DNA of 64,000 bases from Elmis aenea. Taxonomy: Eukaryota; Arthropoda; Insecta; Coleoptera; Elmidae. The notes beneath the pieces are model-generated. The model had not been told where the DNA came from. It worked only from the letters and a program-made list of their open reading frames with translations, and searched no databases. The position numbers and the translations under genes were made by a program. How positions within the stretch are numbered: the first letter of the stretch is position 1; each line of letters starts with the position of its first letter. Of this stretch, positions 1-12,284 are shown piece after piece. Location of the stretch: assembly GCA_947652605.1 (NCBI GenBank), contig OX393577.1, positions 29,577,466 to 29,641,465 of the forward strand. Direction: 5' to 3'.

Positions 1-343
1 ATATATAAATACTGTAGATGATTTTTTCACACATACTTGCAGTGTACCTATTACAGTTTTTAAGGTTACATCAATTTTCGCATTGGTTCAACTATAAAGC
101 GACTACCATATTTGATCTAGTTTTGGATAATATTTAATGACTTTTACGAGAAACTGAAATAAACAAAAAACGAGTTAAAAAGCGACTGTCAATTGTTAAA
201 CAATATAAGACGCGCTCATTTTAATGTCGTTTAAGTTTAAGTGAGATAAATAGTTGAAGGCGTGGGAACGTGGGATAATATAACTGTCTTTGTCATCGCG
301 ACGAATTATACGCGGATAGCAATGTCGGATTAGGCCTTCAGCG

Positions 344-624
344 CAGAGCTGTGGAGTTGAAGTAGGAATTTAGGAGGAATTTCTGGTCAGTGAAGTCAGA
401 AAAAATGTACCGACTCCGACTCCGAGTACAACAAAAAATTGCGAGGTGGTCGTTTGCCGCAAAATTTAAACTCAAATTTTAAATAATTTTTTTATATTTA
501 ATTTTTTTTTTCTTATACCTATTACTCACCATAAAATGTCTTTAATTTTGTCGGAGTTGAACTACTAAAATTATCAGGAATCGGAGTCGGAGTCGACTTT
601 TTTTTTACCGACTCCGCAGCCCTG
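344..624. mobile_element. hAT-type MITE, 281 bp
   Basis: Terminal inverted repeats begin CAGAGCTGTGGAGTTG on the left and CAGGGCTGCGGAGTCGG on the right (read inward). The flanking 8-bp duplications are CTTCAGCG and CTTTAGCG, 7 of 8 matching. Repeated GACTCCGACTCC motifs lie inside both ends. An 8-bp duplication with CAG ends is typical of hAT elements. It lies 3' of miple and has no coding capacity. Confidence 0.75.
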
Positions 625-1228
625 CTTTAGCGGGCCCTAAACAACATTTAGGGTTTGGGCCCTATTTATAAAAAGTGTGTTTGAAAATTTTGCGATTTTA
701 TTAATTACAATTTAACCGGGATCGAATCGAGTCCTTCTAAATTGCGGGTCCTTGACATTTGTATTTTTCGTCTATTGGTTAATCCGGCCCTGCATGGTAG
801 TGAATGTGTACATATTTTTGTTTGGGGCTCGTTTATAAGGAGACCCATGTATTTTAATGTTGGTTTTATAAAAATAAACCTCGTCTTACAGTGAGGCCAA
901 TACGGTAATTCGATATAAGTATATTCTGGATTAAATTTATCACTTCAAAAACAGTAAGGATAAAGTGAAAAACATTAACATGATAAAAACACAAACAAAT
1001 TTTAAACGTTTTATTGAAATTCCTTAAATATTTCAAATACAATGGTGATACACATCATTATTTCCAAATACACATTTATAATTTCAAAAGTAAAAAATTC
1101 ACAAAATATCAAAACAATCCGAATAATGAGTTATTACACATCAATAATAGTCAAATGATGATTTTACGCTATAATACAAGTCTACAACATCTATACATCT
1201 GAAAATGCAATTTGCACCATACACTTTG

Positions 1229-1234
1229 TTTATT
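1229..1234 (-). promoter_or_regulatory. Possible poly(A) signal for miple
   Basis: There is an AATAAA hexamer on the minus strand about 205 bases past the proposed stop codon. A second AATAAA lies at 1010-1015. Such hexamers are common in AT-rich DNA, so this is only suggestive. Confidence 0.3.
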
Positions 1235-1438
1235 ACTTATGATGAAATTGGCATTGCGTACATAATGAGGGATGAATTAAGTTGTAAGTTAACGGCGATG
1301 TATTGCACGTGGCAGTGGGTTTGACAAAGAACAAGAGGTGGAATGATATATGACGATGTCATCATTAATATGAATTACTAAAAAGTGTGTAGAAGGTCCT
1401 AATCGAAAACTCTTATTCTATTTCATTGTCACTTGATT

Positions 1439-1461
1439 CTACTGACGATTACGGCGGGTGG
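1439..1461 (-). CDS. miple: Candidate last coding exon of miple
   Basis: On the minus strand a good acceptor (ttatttactgttttcag) precedes CCACCCGCCGT. Joined to the G left by the previous exon it reads Ala-Thr-Arg-Arg-Asn-Arg-Gln-stop. A short basic C-terminus is what this family usually carries. The phase matches exactly, and the minus strand downstream contains AATAAA signals. It is only seven codons, so chance cannot be excluded. Confidence 0.5.
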
Positions 1462-4400
1462 CTGAAAACAGTAAATAATACAAATATTAAACATCGATCG
1501 ACAAAACATTGTTAAAATGTGCATGCATATTTTACAGCCGAATCAAATAAATTATACTCTACTAAAACCGATTGCTACAATTTTAACGAAACCGCAAATT
1601 TTGCTAAAATATCCATCAGATGTAATTAGTTATGAAATCGTATTAAATTACGCTTATAGGCAATTATGTAACTATTTTGTAGGTATAAATTATTTATTTC
1701 CATTCTAATGCAGAGAAATATGTATTAGAATGGGGAATACAAACACATATTTTATGAATTTGCTGCCGTTTACAAAATCAAACAAAAAACCGATTTTCAT
1801 GATAAATTTTAGAGAAAAAAAAAACAATAAACTTCACCTATATCGCTTTTCTATCAAATAAAACAGTATACATATTAGGGTTGTCATTAAATGCTTTTAA
1901 TTAATTAATTAATAGCTATTAATTTTTTTATTGGTGATGGGTCACCCCCTAGTTATGTTTTATGTACTAACATTTCCTCACAAAAAAGGTAATTTAAGCA
2001 ATGTTTAAAGCTCCTTAAAATGGTTTGTAATATTGTAATTTAGCAGTGTACCTACATATACAATATACACACGTTCAGCGATTCAACAAGCGACACTAAA
2101 AATTAACTGTAATAATTAATGTGTTTGATTTTTTTCTTTAATTATTTCAATAAGTTGACAACATATGACATTTCTTCACTGAAAATTTAAGTTAATTAAC
2201 AAGGATTTTGCAGCAGCATATTTGATGGTTTCATCATAGGGGGGGGGCTTAATAAACGGTAAAAAGAGCCGAAGACCTTTTTTTAGCATAAAATTTACGC
2301 TTGTCCGGCTCTATAACGACTTATTGCGAACCTATGGGGGGGGTTCTGACCCCCCTGCCTACGCCACTGTATACAGTCTACTTTTTTATGTCCTTTACTG
2401 AACCGCAGGTTGAACGCATTTACGAAACAATGCTAAATTTAAAACCATTTTACCGACCTTTAAACATTGCTCAAACGTCTTGAAGTATTACAGGCACGAT
2501 TTTTTTTTATAGGTAGAAAAAAACTGGGGTGTGATCATAAATATTTCAAAAATGATAAATGAGACCACTCTAATACATATACACAATAACAAGTTCATTA
2601 GTATTTAAAGTTAAGTACATCATTAAGATACTGTTTTTAAGTGTTTTCTTCTTCGATTCAAGTCCATGAATGCACAATTATTGATGAATTTAATAAGATT
2701 ACCTAAAATTAAAGTTGTTAAATTTGTGAAAAGTTATCACATAAAAAGAAAACGACGTACACCTAGAAAATTTAAATTTGTAGCAAAATCTAATTGTTTG
2801 AAGTGCAGTGACTTGCTAAGCAAATTAATTTGAAGATCTTTTTCAATTTTAAATAGATCCGCAGTATGAGCTCTTTTGTTTTAAATAATTTAGAGGCTTT
2901 GTTGGTCAAACAGTGGATTTAACGTTTAGTATTTCATGAACTTCAAGATTTAATTTCTACACTGAAAATTGTGTACGTTTTTGTGCAATATCTCTCCATT
3001 TTTCAATAAACATGTTCACGCTAATGAAGTTTAAGAAACAAATCATCAGTTTTAATCTTTTAATTAAATTACTTGATTGTGATTTTATGGACTCGATCAA
3101 TACTCTCTCACAAATATGCCTCTGCACATGATAGTTGCAAAAGCAAATTTAAAAAAAATCAGCTTTGTTTGTTAACTTTCTTTTTATTGTCTCGCCCCTG
3201 TAGATGCAATTGGAAAATAAACCAAAGAAAATATAGTCACACATTACAAATTTACCTTTCGTAGGTTTAGGGACCTTAGGTTTACACTTTTTCGTTATCT
3301 GTCTATTTTGATCACATGAAGAGTCGCTGTTGGCTTTTAACTTGTCGTTCCGCGTCATCTGGCTTTGAGCATTGCATTCACCCCAAGTTCCCTTTTCGTA
3401 TCGACATGCTAGGAAGCAAGGAGCAAGTTAACATAACATGTAAAGCAATACACAAAAATTATGCAGCTATAAGGTGCAAGCTGCTGCAATATAAACGTCC
3501 ATAAAAAGCCGTTAAGTTTTGAACATTTGTAATAGTTTACAAAAACGTATATTCACATGCATTTACAACAAACTTTTTTTTTTATTTCATTGACATTACA
3601 TTCATATAAAAAGTAAACTAACACAGCAAGTTAGTCAAGCGTTGCTATTTGTATAAATGGCTTCGCATTTAAAAATTGTGGTGTTAATTAATACAAGGTA
3701 ACATAAGCTTCCGCAGGGGGGGGGGCAAACGGGGCACACCCCCCCTGGTATCGAGTAAAATTGAAATATGTAAAAGACATAAAACCAAATCATAAATATT
3801 AAAAAATCAAATTAAAATTTATATATGGTACATATTATTATTTGTCTCTATGCTTTGCCCCCCTGGAAAATTTTCTGCGGACGCCCATGCAAGGTAATAA
3901 CCGAAAAACAAATAAATGTCAGGTAATGTGTATGTAACAAATTAATTAAATATAGATAGCTAATTTTAAAATTTTGTATTTCACCTACTCTGGACAGTTT
4001 ATGCAGTCATACTTCCTAGACCTCTCAGTATAAGATGAGCATTATGTGTAAAAAAAAAACTGATTTCATCTTAAAAGGAAAAATCATTTCGTAGGGTCGT
4101 AGAAAAAAACGTAGTAAAATATTCTGTTATTTACTTACTATTCTTTACTTTCATTAATGTACAGCCAGATATACCTACTCCACAAATTTTACCAATAATA
4201 AGTACATGGTAAAATGATTTGCCGATTAAAATTTTAAAGAACACATTGTTTAGGTTTTTAAAACTATTGCAACTTTCATTTTAGCAATGTTACCAAATAC
4301 TTCAAACAGAATTCAAAGTGTTTGTAAGAAATATTATTGTAATTATAAATAATAAAGAATGTTAATGTGGAGATAAAAAGGATGTTTGAAACGGAATTTT

Positions 4401-7046
4401 GTTAGTTCCGAAGGATATATTTTTTTATTTTCTCAGTTCACAACTGTAATTTTTTTTTGTAAGGTTAAAAAATGTCGATATTATTTGCACTTTCTAAACA
4501 GGAATTGAAATATCAATGATAATCGCAAAAATAAATTAAGTAACTCCATGTACCTACACATTCTATATCCGGCAGAAAAACAAGTTAATTATTTTCACTT
4601 TAATTTACCTTGTTATTCGTTTCGCGGATATTTGCTTCGAATTGCTGTTATCTAATATAAAATATAATACCTACTACTTCCTGCGAAGGGTTGTTTATTT
4701 GTTACCCATACAAAACACGTAAACATGCTAACAATATTGATGATTTCATGTTCTTTTTAAATTTTGCATCTGTAATTTACATTTAGAAATGTTTAGGTTG
4801 GCTATGAAAGTAAGAGAAATAATGCTTAAATTATAATTATCGGTAGCTAATTATATTATTTTTCATAATTAATATGCTCATATTTTACAACAGTTTCTAT
4901 TGAAACTGAAAAATTTCTTGATATTTTGGCGAGAAATTTTTATAATCAAAGTCTTAACATAAAATATTGATAAAATGTTGGTAGAATTTGTGTCCTATTA
5001 GAAAAAATTAATGGCATAAAGTCTTATCAGTAGTAATACTAAAATTTTCGAAATATTAAAAAAACAATCAAATGATTTACCCTCACAAAACTTTCAAAAA
5101 CGAAGGTTATACATAAATCTGACAATTTTATTTCTCAATTTTTAACAGAAACAGGCAACAATATTCTTAATATACTCGAACACAAAACGTTACACAGCTT
5201 ATTTTCAGAAAATATAAATCACATTTAACAAGCACATAAGCTAACTGAGATCGTTATGTGGAAAAATAACATTCGAAATTCGAACATCTCGAAAATAAAG
5301 AATAACGATGTCACTTACAAGAAAACTTTGGAGTTTTCAAACTGCAGTTTGATCTTTTGATTTATGAAATGTTTTATGTGTATACTGAAATGTCAGAGTA
5401 TTATGCAATACATGCGTTTTTTGTTATTGACTATATTCAATATTTGTATGTGTATTCATTTTAAATCTTAAGTTAAAAAAAACAGTTTTTCGAATTTTAA
5501 AATTATTAAAGCAAATAAATGCTCGCCACTCCTGGGAAATGTTTATTTAGTTCATTTATTATGATGTAGTGATAGTGTTGGACGAGAACGTCAAATCGTT
5601 ACATTAAATTAACTGATTTGGAAATTGTATATGGTAGAACGAGTGTCTGTACTGCAAAGCAAAATTAATAATGGCAATGTGTGAATACATCATTAAAATA
5701 TCTGTATTAAGCTAATCTAGCAAAAAATTAAACAGATAAAATGACGTTGAGAAATGTATAATGGGGGTCAGATGAAAACTAACTTCCTCCTTCCGACTTA
5801 AATTTATAACAGTAAAAAACGGTAGTGAGCGATCTGAAAATTAATTTCCCCTAGAGCCATTATCTTATTTTCAACTTTCGAGCAAACTTAATTAAGGACG
5901 TGCGAGACGCAGTTAATTAGGAAAATTAATGACAATTTCAAACCAGGTTTAAAATATATCACATTATTTTCCCAGATTTCCACCACGTAAATCGCATTTG
6001 AAGCCAGATACGGGTCGTTAAATGCATATTCTAAATTATTCAAATTCCAGTCAAGGCAGTAGTGTAATGAATTATGTGTAATTTACTCCCAAATTATACT
6101 ATCAGCAGATCACCACGATATATGTACGTAATATAAAATCACGTATTACTCTGTAAGCTCTAATATTAGTTCGTCGGCGAAACGTTAATTATTTTACGAA
6201 ACCAATCAATATTAATTACTGCTGAGGAGTTGATAGGATATCAAATTACTTAGTTTCCGGAATGACACCAGGTAGGTGGAAAGTTTGGAGAAACGACGTT
6301 TTGTACAACATGTTAGAAAATATCTTCAGGATGTATGTCAACGCTTCTACAGAAACTAACATCTGAAGAACAACTGTCGATAATAATATTTGATAAAATT
6401 TTGTTCCGAAAAGTGATATAAACAGCGGAAGGCTTAAATAAGAAATCTGGTTAAAAAAAAATAAGAGTTAGTCAGGATGAATTAATCGTAAATCAAAAAG
6501 TGATGACTATCCTTCAAAATTTTATTTTTTTAACAACAAAATGTACCTATTTTTAATTTTTTACATCTTTTTTAAGTCTTATAGCAATTAAATAATATTT
6601 AAAATAAAACAAAGATTTTAAAGCTTAAACAGAATAGGCACAGGTACTTTGTGATAAATAATAAATAGAAAATAAAAACAGAGGTGTAATGACAATCATT
6701 GTGAAAATAGCTTAAAGTTTTAAAGGAGTACCTAATGGCCGATATACTACAAAAGTACAAAGTAAAGATACAACTCAAAAAGAATGTGTATTGTAAGTAT
6801 ACCATATTTGTGCTCTGATCAAACATTCTAAAATTGTTTAGACATGCAAGGCACAATGCAAGAGTTATGTCAACAGAAATGCATTAACTATATAAGGACC
6901 TTCATTACCTTTCTTGCACTTTTTCTGAATTGTTTTGGTGGTCTCGCAACTGGTCTGATCGCCTTTCTTGAGAGTCAACGTCCTCGAACGCATATTAGTT
7001 TTCGGATCACATTCTGACCAAGCTCCTTTTACGTATCTACATGGTT
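1439..7046 (-). CDS. miple: Midkine/pleiotrophin family growth factor gene (miple), 3' part, three exons
   Basis: This is a secreted heparin-binding growth-factor gene of the midkine/pleiotrophin family, called miple in insects. The coding exons run complement(6909-7046), complement(3256-3408) and, tentatively, complement(1439-1461). The first two each encode one half-domain with four cysteines, a tryptophan after Gly-Ala or Gly-Thr, and many lysines (CRYVKGAWSECD and CRYEKGTWGECN). All junctions are phase 1 with GT-AG borders, so splicing joins KKCKK to ACRYEKG without a break. Introns are about 3.5 kb and 1.8 kb and hold only small MITE remnants. The family normally has an N-terminal signal peptide and a basic linker. 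Neither was found here, so the 5' end is missing from this annotation. Family membership is very secure; the last exon is less so. Confidence 0.88.
1898..1912. repeat. Short TTAA microsatellite in the last miple intron
   Basis: A run of ttaa repeats. The rest of the 1462-3255 intron shows no coding exon beyond the annotated ones and holds one further TE fragment at 2237-2371. Confidence 0.6.
2237..2371 (-). mobile_element. Truncated DNA-transposon fragment with CAGTGGCGTAGG end
   Basis: Read on the minus strand, the sequence begins CAGTGGCGTAGGCAGGGGGG, a terminal motif common among insect DNA transposons. It continues through runs of C/G. No matching second terminus was seen, so it is a solo end. 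It sits in the last miple intron. Confidence 0.45.
3256..3408 (-). CDS. miple: miple exon, second midkine half-domain
   Basis: The exon is 153 nt with a pyrimidine-rich acceptor (cttgcttcctag) and a GT donor (gtaaatttg). With the G carried from the previous exon it starts Ala-Cys-Arg-Tyr. It encodes CRYEKGTWGECN, then a polar stretch with DKLKAN, a third cysteine, and ITKKCKPK, followed by a basic Pro-Lys tail (KVPKPTK). It matches the other midkine exon in cysteine spacing and phase, which suggests the two half-domains are duplicated exon modules. An open reading frame starting at an internal Met covers part of it and runs into the intron; that extension is not coding. Confidence 0.9.
3702..3889. 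mobile_element. hAT-like MITE in miple intron, 188 bp
   Basis: Ends are CATAAGCTTCCGCAG and CATGGGCGTCCGCAG (read inward). Identical 8-bp direct repeats CAAGGTAA lie at 3694-3701 and 3890-3897. Long G and C runs lie just inside both ends. The 8-bp duplication indicates an hAT-type insertion, and the identical duplications suggest it is not very old. Confidence 0.72.
3900..6900. other. miple intron, no further feature seen
   Basis: This is AT-rich sequence between the two midkine exons. I see no conserved coding stretch, no tandem array and no paired termini. Apart from the MITE just before it, this intron is unusually clear of recognisable TEs compared with the rest of the window. Confidence 0.5.
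6909..7046 (-). CDS. miple: miple exon, first midkine half-domain
   Basis: The exon is 138 nt, preceded on the minus strand by ttttattacag and followed by gtaatgaagg. Its phase-1 start joins AA to a preceding G, giving Glu-Pro-Cys. The encoded stretch begins CRYVKGAWSECD, continues with a TLTLKKGD segment and ends KTIQKKCKK, with four cysteines. This Cys-x9-Cys opening, the central Thr-Leu-Lys strand and the closing Lys-Lys-Cys are diagnostic of midkine/pleiotrophin domains. It is not visible as a long ATG-initiated reading frame because it is an internal exon. Confidence 0.9.
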
Positions 7047-7297
7047 CTGTAATAAAAACACACGTTTAATTTTATTAAAATCTTGTTTTTGTCAAAATGA
7101 TATTTTAAAGCAATCAATTATCAGATACTCATACTTTAAAAATGTGACAATTTTCAAAACGGACATTATTGAAATTGTCAAGGTTTTAACTTGTAACTTC
7201 TCGGTGTACTTTTGGAGGGGATCGTTATGTCTTTTTACGGTTAAATCTATCAAAAATGTACAGAATATGATAATTTACTATTAGTTTGCAATTTTTA

Positions 7298-7445
7298 GCC
7301 CGATTGCACAAAGTAACACTGGTGTTAATAAACAAGTCAATCCCTAAAATATAAGCATCAATTATGCTGCGATTATGCCTAATTGTAGGGTTATTGTGTT
7401 TAATCCCGGGGTTAATGCCAGGTTTAGTTTTTATGCAATCGGGCC
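7298..7445. mobile_element. Harbinger-type MITE, 148 bp
   Basis: Inverted termini are GCCCGATTGC and GGCCCGATTGC (read inward), flanked by TTA at 7295-7297 and 7446-7448. A 3-bp TTA duplication is the PIF/Harbinger signature. A 100-codon minus-strand reading frame crosses it but runs through the terminal repeats and is not a gene. It lies just 5' of the first detected miple exon. Confidence 0.65.
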
Positions 7446-8359
7446 TTAGTGCTCTTGAAGAAATGGTGTTAAAATAATACGCACAATGACGTGGTGTATT
7501 CAATAAAATTCTTATTGACAACTCCAATTTTATTAATTAATTAGTACCACATTAAGAAAAACACTTTTTATGGTGAGCATATCTTTTGTTACAACTTCAT
7601 CTTTAATACCACCATAAAAACATTTTATGTAAGCTGTTGTTCTAATAGCATGTTTATTAGGATTTCTATAAGGCATTTTTTAGATGGCAAAATATTTTTT
7701 CTGTAGTCAACAATTTATGTCTCAAACATGTACGTATATGTATGTATATAACATATTGCAGTTAAATTAGTATAAAAATAAGGACTGGCAAGAATATTGT
7801 AATTTAAATTGACGGGTTTTCCTTAATGAGCATGTGGTTTATATCACTTAAGCTCAAGTTGCACAATTTATGTTGATATTAGGGTTACAGTTACAGATAA
7901 CAATTATCATCGTTGTAATCAACCCTAGCGTTTACGGTTAGAAAATTAAAGTGATAGATGAAGAGAAATTAGCCAAAAGGGTTAACAATATACTCATAGA
8001 AGGTAGTTAACCCACTATTTAAACAGCTTATTACTTAATGCAAATTGCAAAAACCAAGTTAAACATAAGACATTAGAATGAGCATTAAATTAACTCTGCT
8101 TTTATAATAAAGCGAGCCAAATTTGAAAACGTTGGAACGTGTTACGTTTAAGCTCCACACTGCAATCACAATGTTAAGTTTATAAAAGCAATAACTTTGC
8201 AATTTTGCAAAATGAGTTTTAAGCAAAATAACAAGACATCGGCCTACTTAGTAAGTAAGTAAGTACGCAAAAGTTATAACTTATCGCCTGCCAACACACT
8301 ATCTCATTTTGCTTTACCATTTAAATATTTAAAATGGGTAATATGTATGGTAAGACAAA

Positions 8360-9325
8360 ATTAATAAACCAAACGACAAAAATGGAAAAAATCACAACAA
8401 AATTAGTATATAGTACGAAAAATAGGTACATCGAACGACAAATACAAGCACGACAAAAAAGATACATTTCTCGACAATTATGCTATTTGCACGACAAAAG
8501 TTATCAATTTTGTTCGTTATAATGTATTTGCTCGAATTTTATAATAAACGTATGCTTTTATATGAAATTACGTAATATATAAAAAGTGGAATAGAAACTT
8601 AGATGTAAATGTATACCTAAGTATTGGTTTATTGCATGAAATATCACAAAGTCATATAAAAAAGTATAAAAAACATATAGTCGTGACAAATTATGACATA
8701 CAATAACACATTGATTATAACATATAATATTACCTAATCCGTTTGTTTTCGTTTAAAAATTTTTTTAACCAGCTTTTAATCTAACCCTCATCATTTGGTC
8801 AGTAATACAGCATCGCGTAAAAGGTGGATACAGGTTTTTTAAAAATAAATAATGAAAATTAAGGTAAAAGGTTTGTTTTCGTTAAGAAAAAAATAACCTG
8901 ACCCTCGTAGTTGGTCATTTACTTAACTTTTTTGCCCGTTAGGACAAATATTTTGTCGTTTACTTACATCTTTTGCCGTTAAAACAAATAGTTTTGTCGT
9001 TCACTTACACTTTTTACCGATAGAACTTATATTTTGTCGTTCACCTAAATTTTTTGTCGTTAGAATACATATTTTGTCGTTTACTTACATCTTTTGCCGT
9101 TAAAACAAATAGTTTTGTCATTCACTTACATTTTTTGCCGATAGAACTTATATTTTGTCGTTCACCTAAATTTTTTGTCGTTAGAATACATATTTTGTCG
9201 TTAGAATACATATTTTGTCGTTAGAATACATATTTTGTCGTTATTTAAATTATTTACGTGCATTATATTTTACTGTCGTTTAGAATGCTAATTTTGTCGT
9301 CAATTATTTCAATTTTGTCGGACTA
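8360..9325. repeat. TTTTGTCGTT minisatellite with an opposite-strand block
   Basis: From about 8930 to 9325 the motif TTTTGTCGTT recurs about a dozen times. A 121-bp higher-order unit is repeated (starts near 8951 and 9072), followed by four 20-bp units near 9173-9240. From about 8378 to 8505 the complementary motif ACGACAAAA appears several times. The two blocks point at each other across a 0.4-kb spacer, like subterminal inverted repeats of a DNA transposon. No clear outer termini were found. Confidence 0.65.
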
Positions 9326-9339
9326 AAAGATAGCAACCT

Positions 9340-10920
9340 GTTTACATTTGTTTTGCTTTAAGAAAGTTATTCTGTTTTGGATCTTTTTTGTAAAATTTTA
9401 GTTGCTAGTAACGATATTTTTCCGCTCCACCTTTGTCTACCATTTTACACGCTCGTCTTTAAATTTTAATTATTAGCTATCATTCGCATAGTTCGTTCCA
9501 CTTTTCTTTTCACCCTTTTTCACATCTATCATACCTTAGAACTTACAAAAACATTCTTCTTAAGTGCTGAAATCTTTGTGCGGGCATTTTTTGTTCAATA
9601 AAAACGAATGTTCAGTTTTATGGACTTATAGTCTCTCTAAATTTGTCTTTAACTCAAAACTGTCTTTTATGATTATTAAAGAAATTTCTTTTATATAAAC
9701 ACAAACTGTAAAATGTGTCTTATAGGAGCAATTAATTGAATACCCCAGTAGGTATTAATACGTTCATGACATAATGTATCATGGCAATTAACGACGGAGA
9801 CAAAAATCTTCGCATATTTATAGCTGCTTTTATTGCAAAACTGAGAGCAAGATTTATTGGATAAAAAGGTAAGGAACCGACGTAATAGGAACGCGAATTC
9901 TTCCGTTCTTGTGTTTTTCACGAACAGTTATGTAACGTCGATATTTATTTGTAATATAATCACGAACAAGAAGAGATATTGCAAAAATTACATTCTGAAC
10001 GTGTTGTACAAGAAATGCATTAATTAAGTTGGTTTATGATGGTGGTGGTAAGTTTCATTAACCGATGTTAAAAGTCCAAGAATATAATTAAAAATCTTAT
10101 TTATCACCGTTTCTCCAAACGTTTTATTAGTTATATAAGACACTTGAAAAAAGAAATGCCCAAGACTGGGAAAATTTATGTCTTTGTCGTTTAAAATGAT
10201 TGCAACTTTTTCAGGAATATTACCTAATGAATTCTCCTTTACGTTGTTTCCTTATTTTCAACTAACTTCTGCGTTATTTCACCTGCAGAGCTACGTTTAA
10301 ATTACACAACATAAGTTTTAATTAAAAATCGTTGTATTTTAAAGTCAAAATTCATTTGTATTAAATATTATAGCGCTGAGTATTATATAAACGTGACATC
10401 TGTACAAAAAAATACAATTTTTAATTGTTAACCACTCCACACGATAAATGTTTTATTCTTTTAAGATTTGTTTGTGTTTCTTAAACTTTTTCTTCGCAAC
10501 CTTTCCAATCCAACAAATTGTCGAGATCAAGAAAATGTTCGTTAATTTAAAATGATAATATTAAGCATTCATAAACTTTATTAATTTTTTAATTAAAAAA
10601 ACACATTGAACTACCTACTTAATGTATTAATTACCTAAAACTAAATCTCATTACACAAAAAATTACCTTTAAAATAAATGAAATATTAATTTTCGGCTTG
10701 ATTAAATAAATTTATTTGATTTATACATAATAAATCCAGATCCGTCTAATTCGGTTAAAACTATGAAACTTATTACAAAGTAACTTTTTTTAAATATACT
10801 TTTTTAATTGCTCCTAAACAGTTTTAGCCTAAAATACACAATTTTGAAATAGTTGTTATAAATTGATCTCATTATTACTTATGACGAATTGTGGTAATGA
10901 TATAACAATAAAATTAAAAC
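9340..10920. other. Unannotated AT-rich stretch
   Basis: No exon-like reading frame, paired termini or tandem repeats were recognised. Short reading frames here have no recognisable domains. Confidence 0.4.
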
Positions 10921-10929
10921 ATTGTTTGC

Positions 10930-11045
10930 TGTTTAACCAACAACCCCTGAAGATGTCCCATATCCACGATGAAGGAGGACGAAACGTCGGTTATGAAGAA
11001 ACCTTCGACCCGATTCCAACCCGGAAACAACCTATATAACATTGT
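10930..11045 (+). mobile_element. Penelope-like element fragment with hammerhead-like core
   Basis: The sequence contains CTGAAGA, then GTCC, a loop, GGAC, and GAAACGTCGG. This is the layout of the hammerhead ribozyme core found in Penelope-like retroelement termini. It is followed by a tail resembling 'ttcgacccgattccaaccc', like the tail of the related copy near 36.4 kb. A one-base insertion before the GTCC strand suggests the copy is degraded. No reverse transcriptase is nearby. The family call is from remembered motif similarity. Confidence 0.4.
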
Positions 11046-11149
11046 TGCAAGTTTAAATAAACCATCAAGTGCTACTTTTGAATCGCCAAGCAAAAACATA
11101 AACACATTGTCATGACTATTGGTAAAAGCATAAAAAAATATTTGCAATT

Positions 11150-12280
11150 ATTAAATCATTATTCAAGATCACTTAAAACCTATTAAATATTACACAAACA
11201 ACTTTAAAATATAATTTGCAATTTATTCTTAAATAAAAATGCTTTTGTAATTAGTACTTTATAATAAATTAAGTAATCAATTTTAATCAGCGTAAACATT
11301 GTTTCACGTTTAAATTATACCTTGTTTTTTCTTTAGTCTGAATCTGAATATTAACAAGGTGTCGTAAGACCGCTTCTGAAAAAAATATTTAAATGTCCAT
11401 GGAAAGAAATGGGTCCATCGTAAAGCTTTTCCTGGTTTGTTTTTCTCAGCCGGATAAATAAACTTCCGCTAAGCACCATCAGCTTATAACAAAACAATGT
11501 TTTTTTTTTTTTAATTTCACAAACGAAATTCTATAAGCGTAACGTCAACTTAGCGGTATCTAAAACAATTTTGTTATTGTGAGCTTTTATTTCTTTATTT
11601 AATACTACTACTATACAACTAGGAGATGACCAATTTAAAAATTAGTCCTTAAATATATCGCTACTTATTTTAATAAAATACAAGACAGTGTATCTTTAAT
11701 TTTTATAATGTCTTCAATTTTTATCGAATCGAAGATATATAAATGTACAAAGTGTCAAGTAAACTTATTGCACACTTACGATTAAGCTCAAAATTTAAAA
11801 AATTCCTACTTTCTTTATTATTTTAGAATCTTAAGTTTTGCGATGAAACTCGCAGGGTATATTTAATTTATAATTTTCGCACAATTTTAATTTTAAAGTT
11901 ACGTAATTTCCTGCAAGAACTTTGGTAAAAAAATATCCGATATAAGCAAAGAGGAGGTTGAGAATAACCCACCTTGAGATGGTGTGCAAAACATTTTTAC
12001 TAAAGTGCTCCAAAAATTATTAATACAATGAGTATGATACACTAACTTTGGAAATTGAATTTGGATAACTCTTTTTAAAACATCTTGAAGTGATTTATTT
12101 ATAAAATATATCGGCTCAAAGATATTTTTGTAAAATTTTGTATAGTTTTATTAATGAGTGTAAAAAGTAAAAGAACAGATTTAACGTTTGCAATAAACAA
12201 AACTTGTACAAAAGCCAATTTTACTTATAAATTTATAATTTATTGCACTAATAATCGTACTTAGCATTTGTTAACACATT
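11150..12280. other. Unannotated AT-rich stretch
   Basis: Nothing recognisable; no coding or paired repeat structure seen. Confidence 0.4.
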
Positions 12281-12284
12281 ATCC

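Noticed and set aside
7225..7527. 100-codon minus-strand frame next to the miple exon
   Set aside because: It passes through both ends of a TTA-flanked MITE and has no splice connection or domain.
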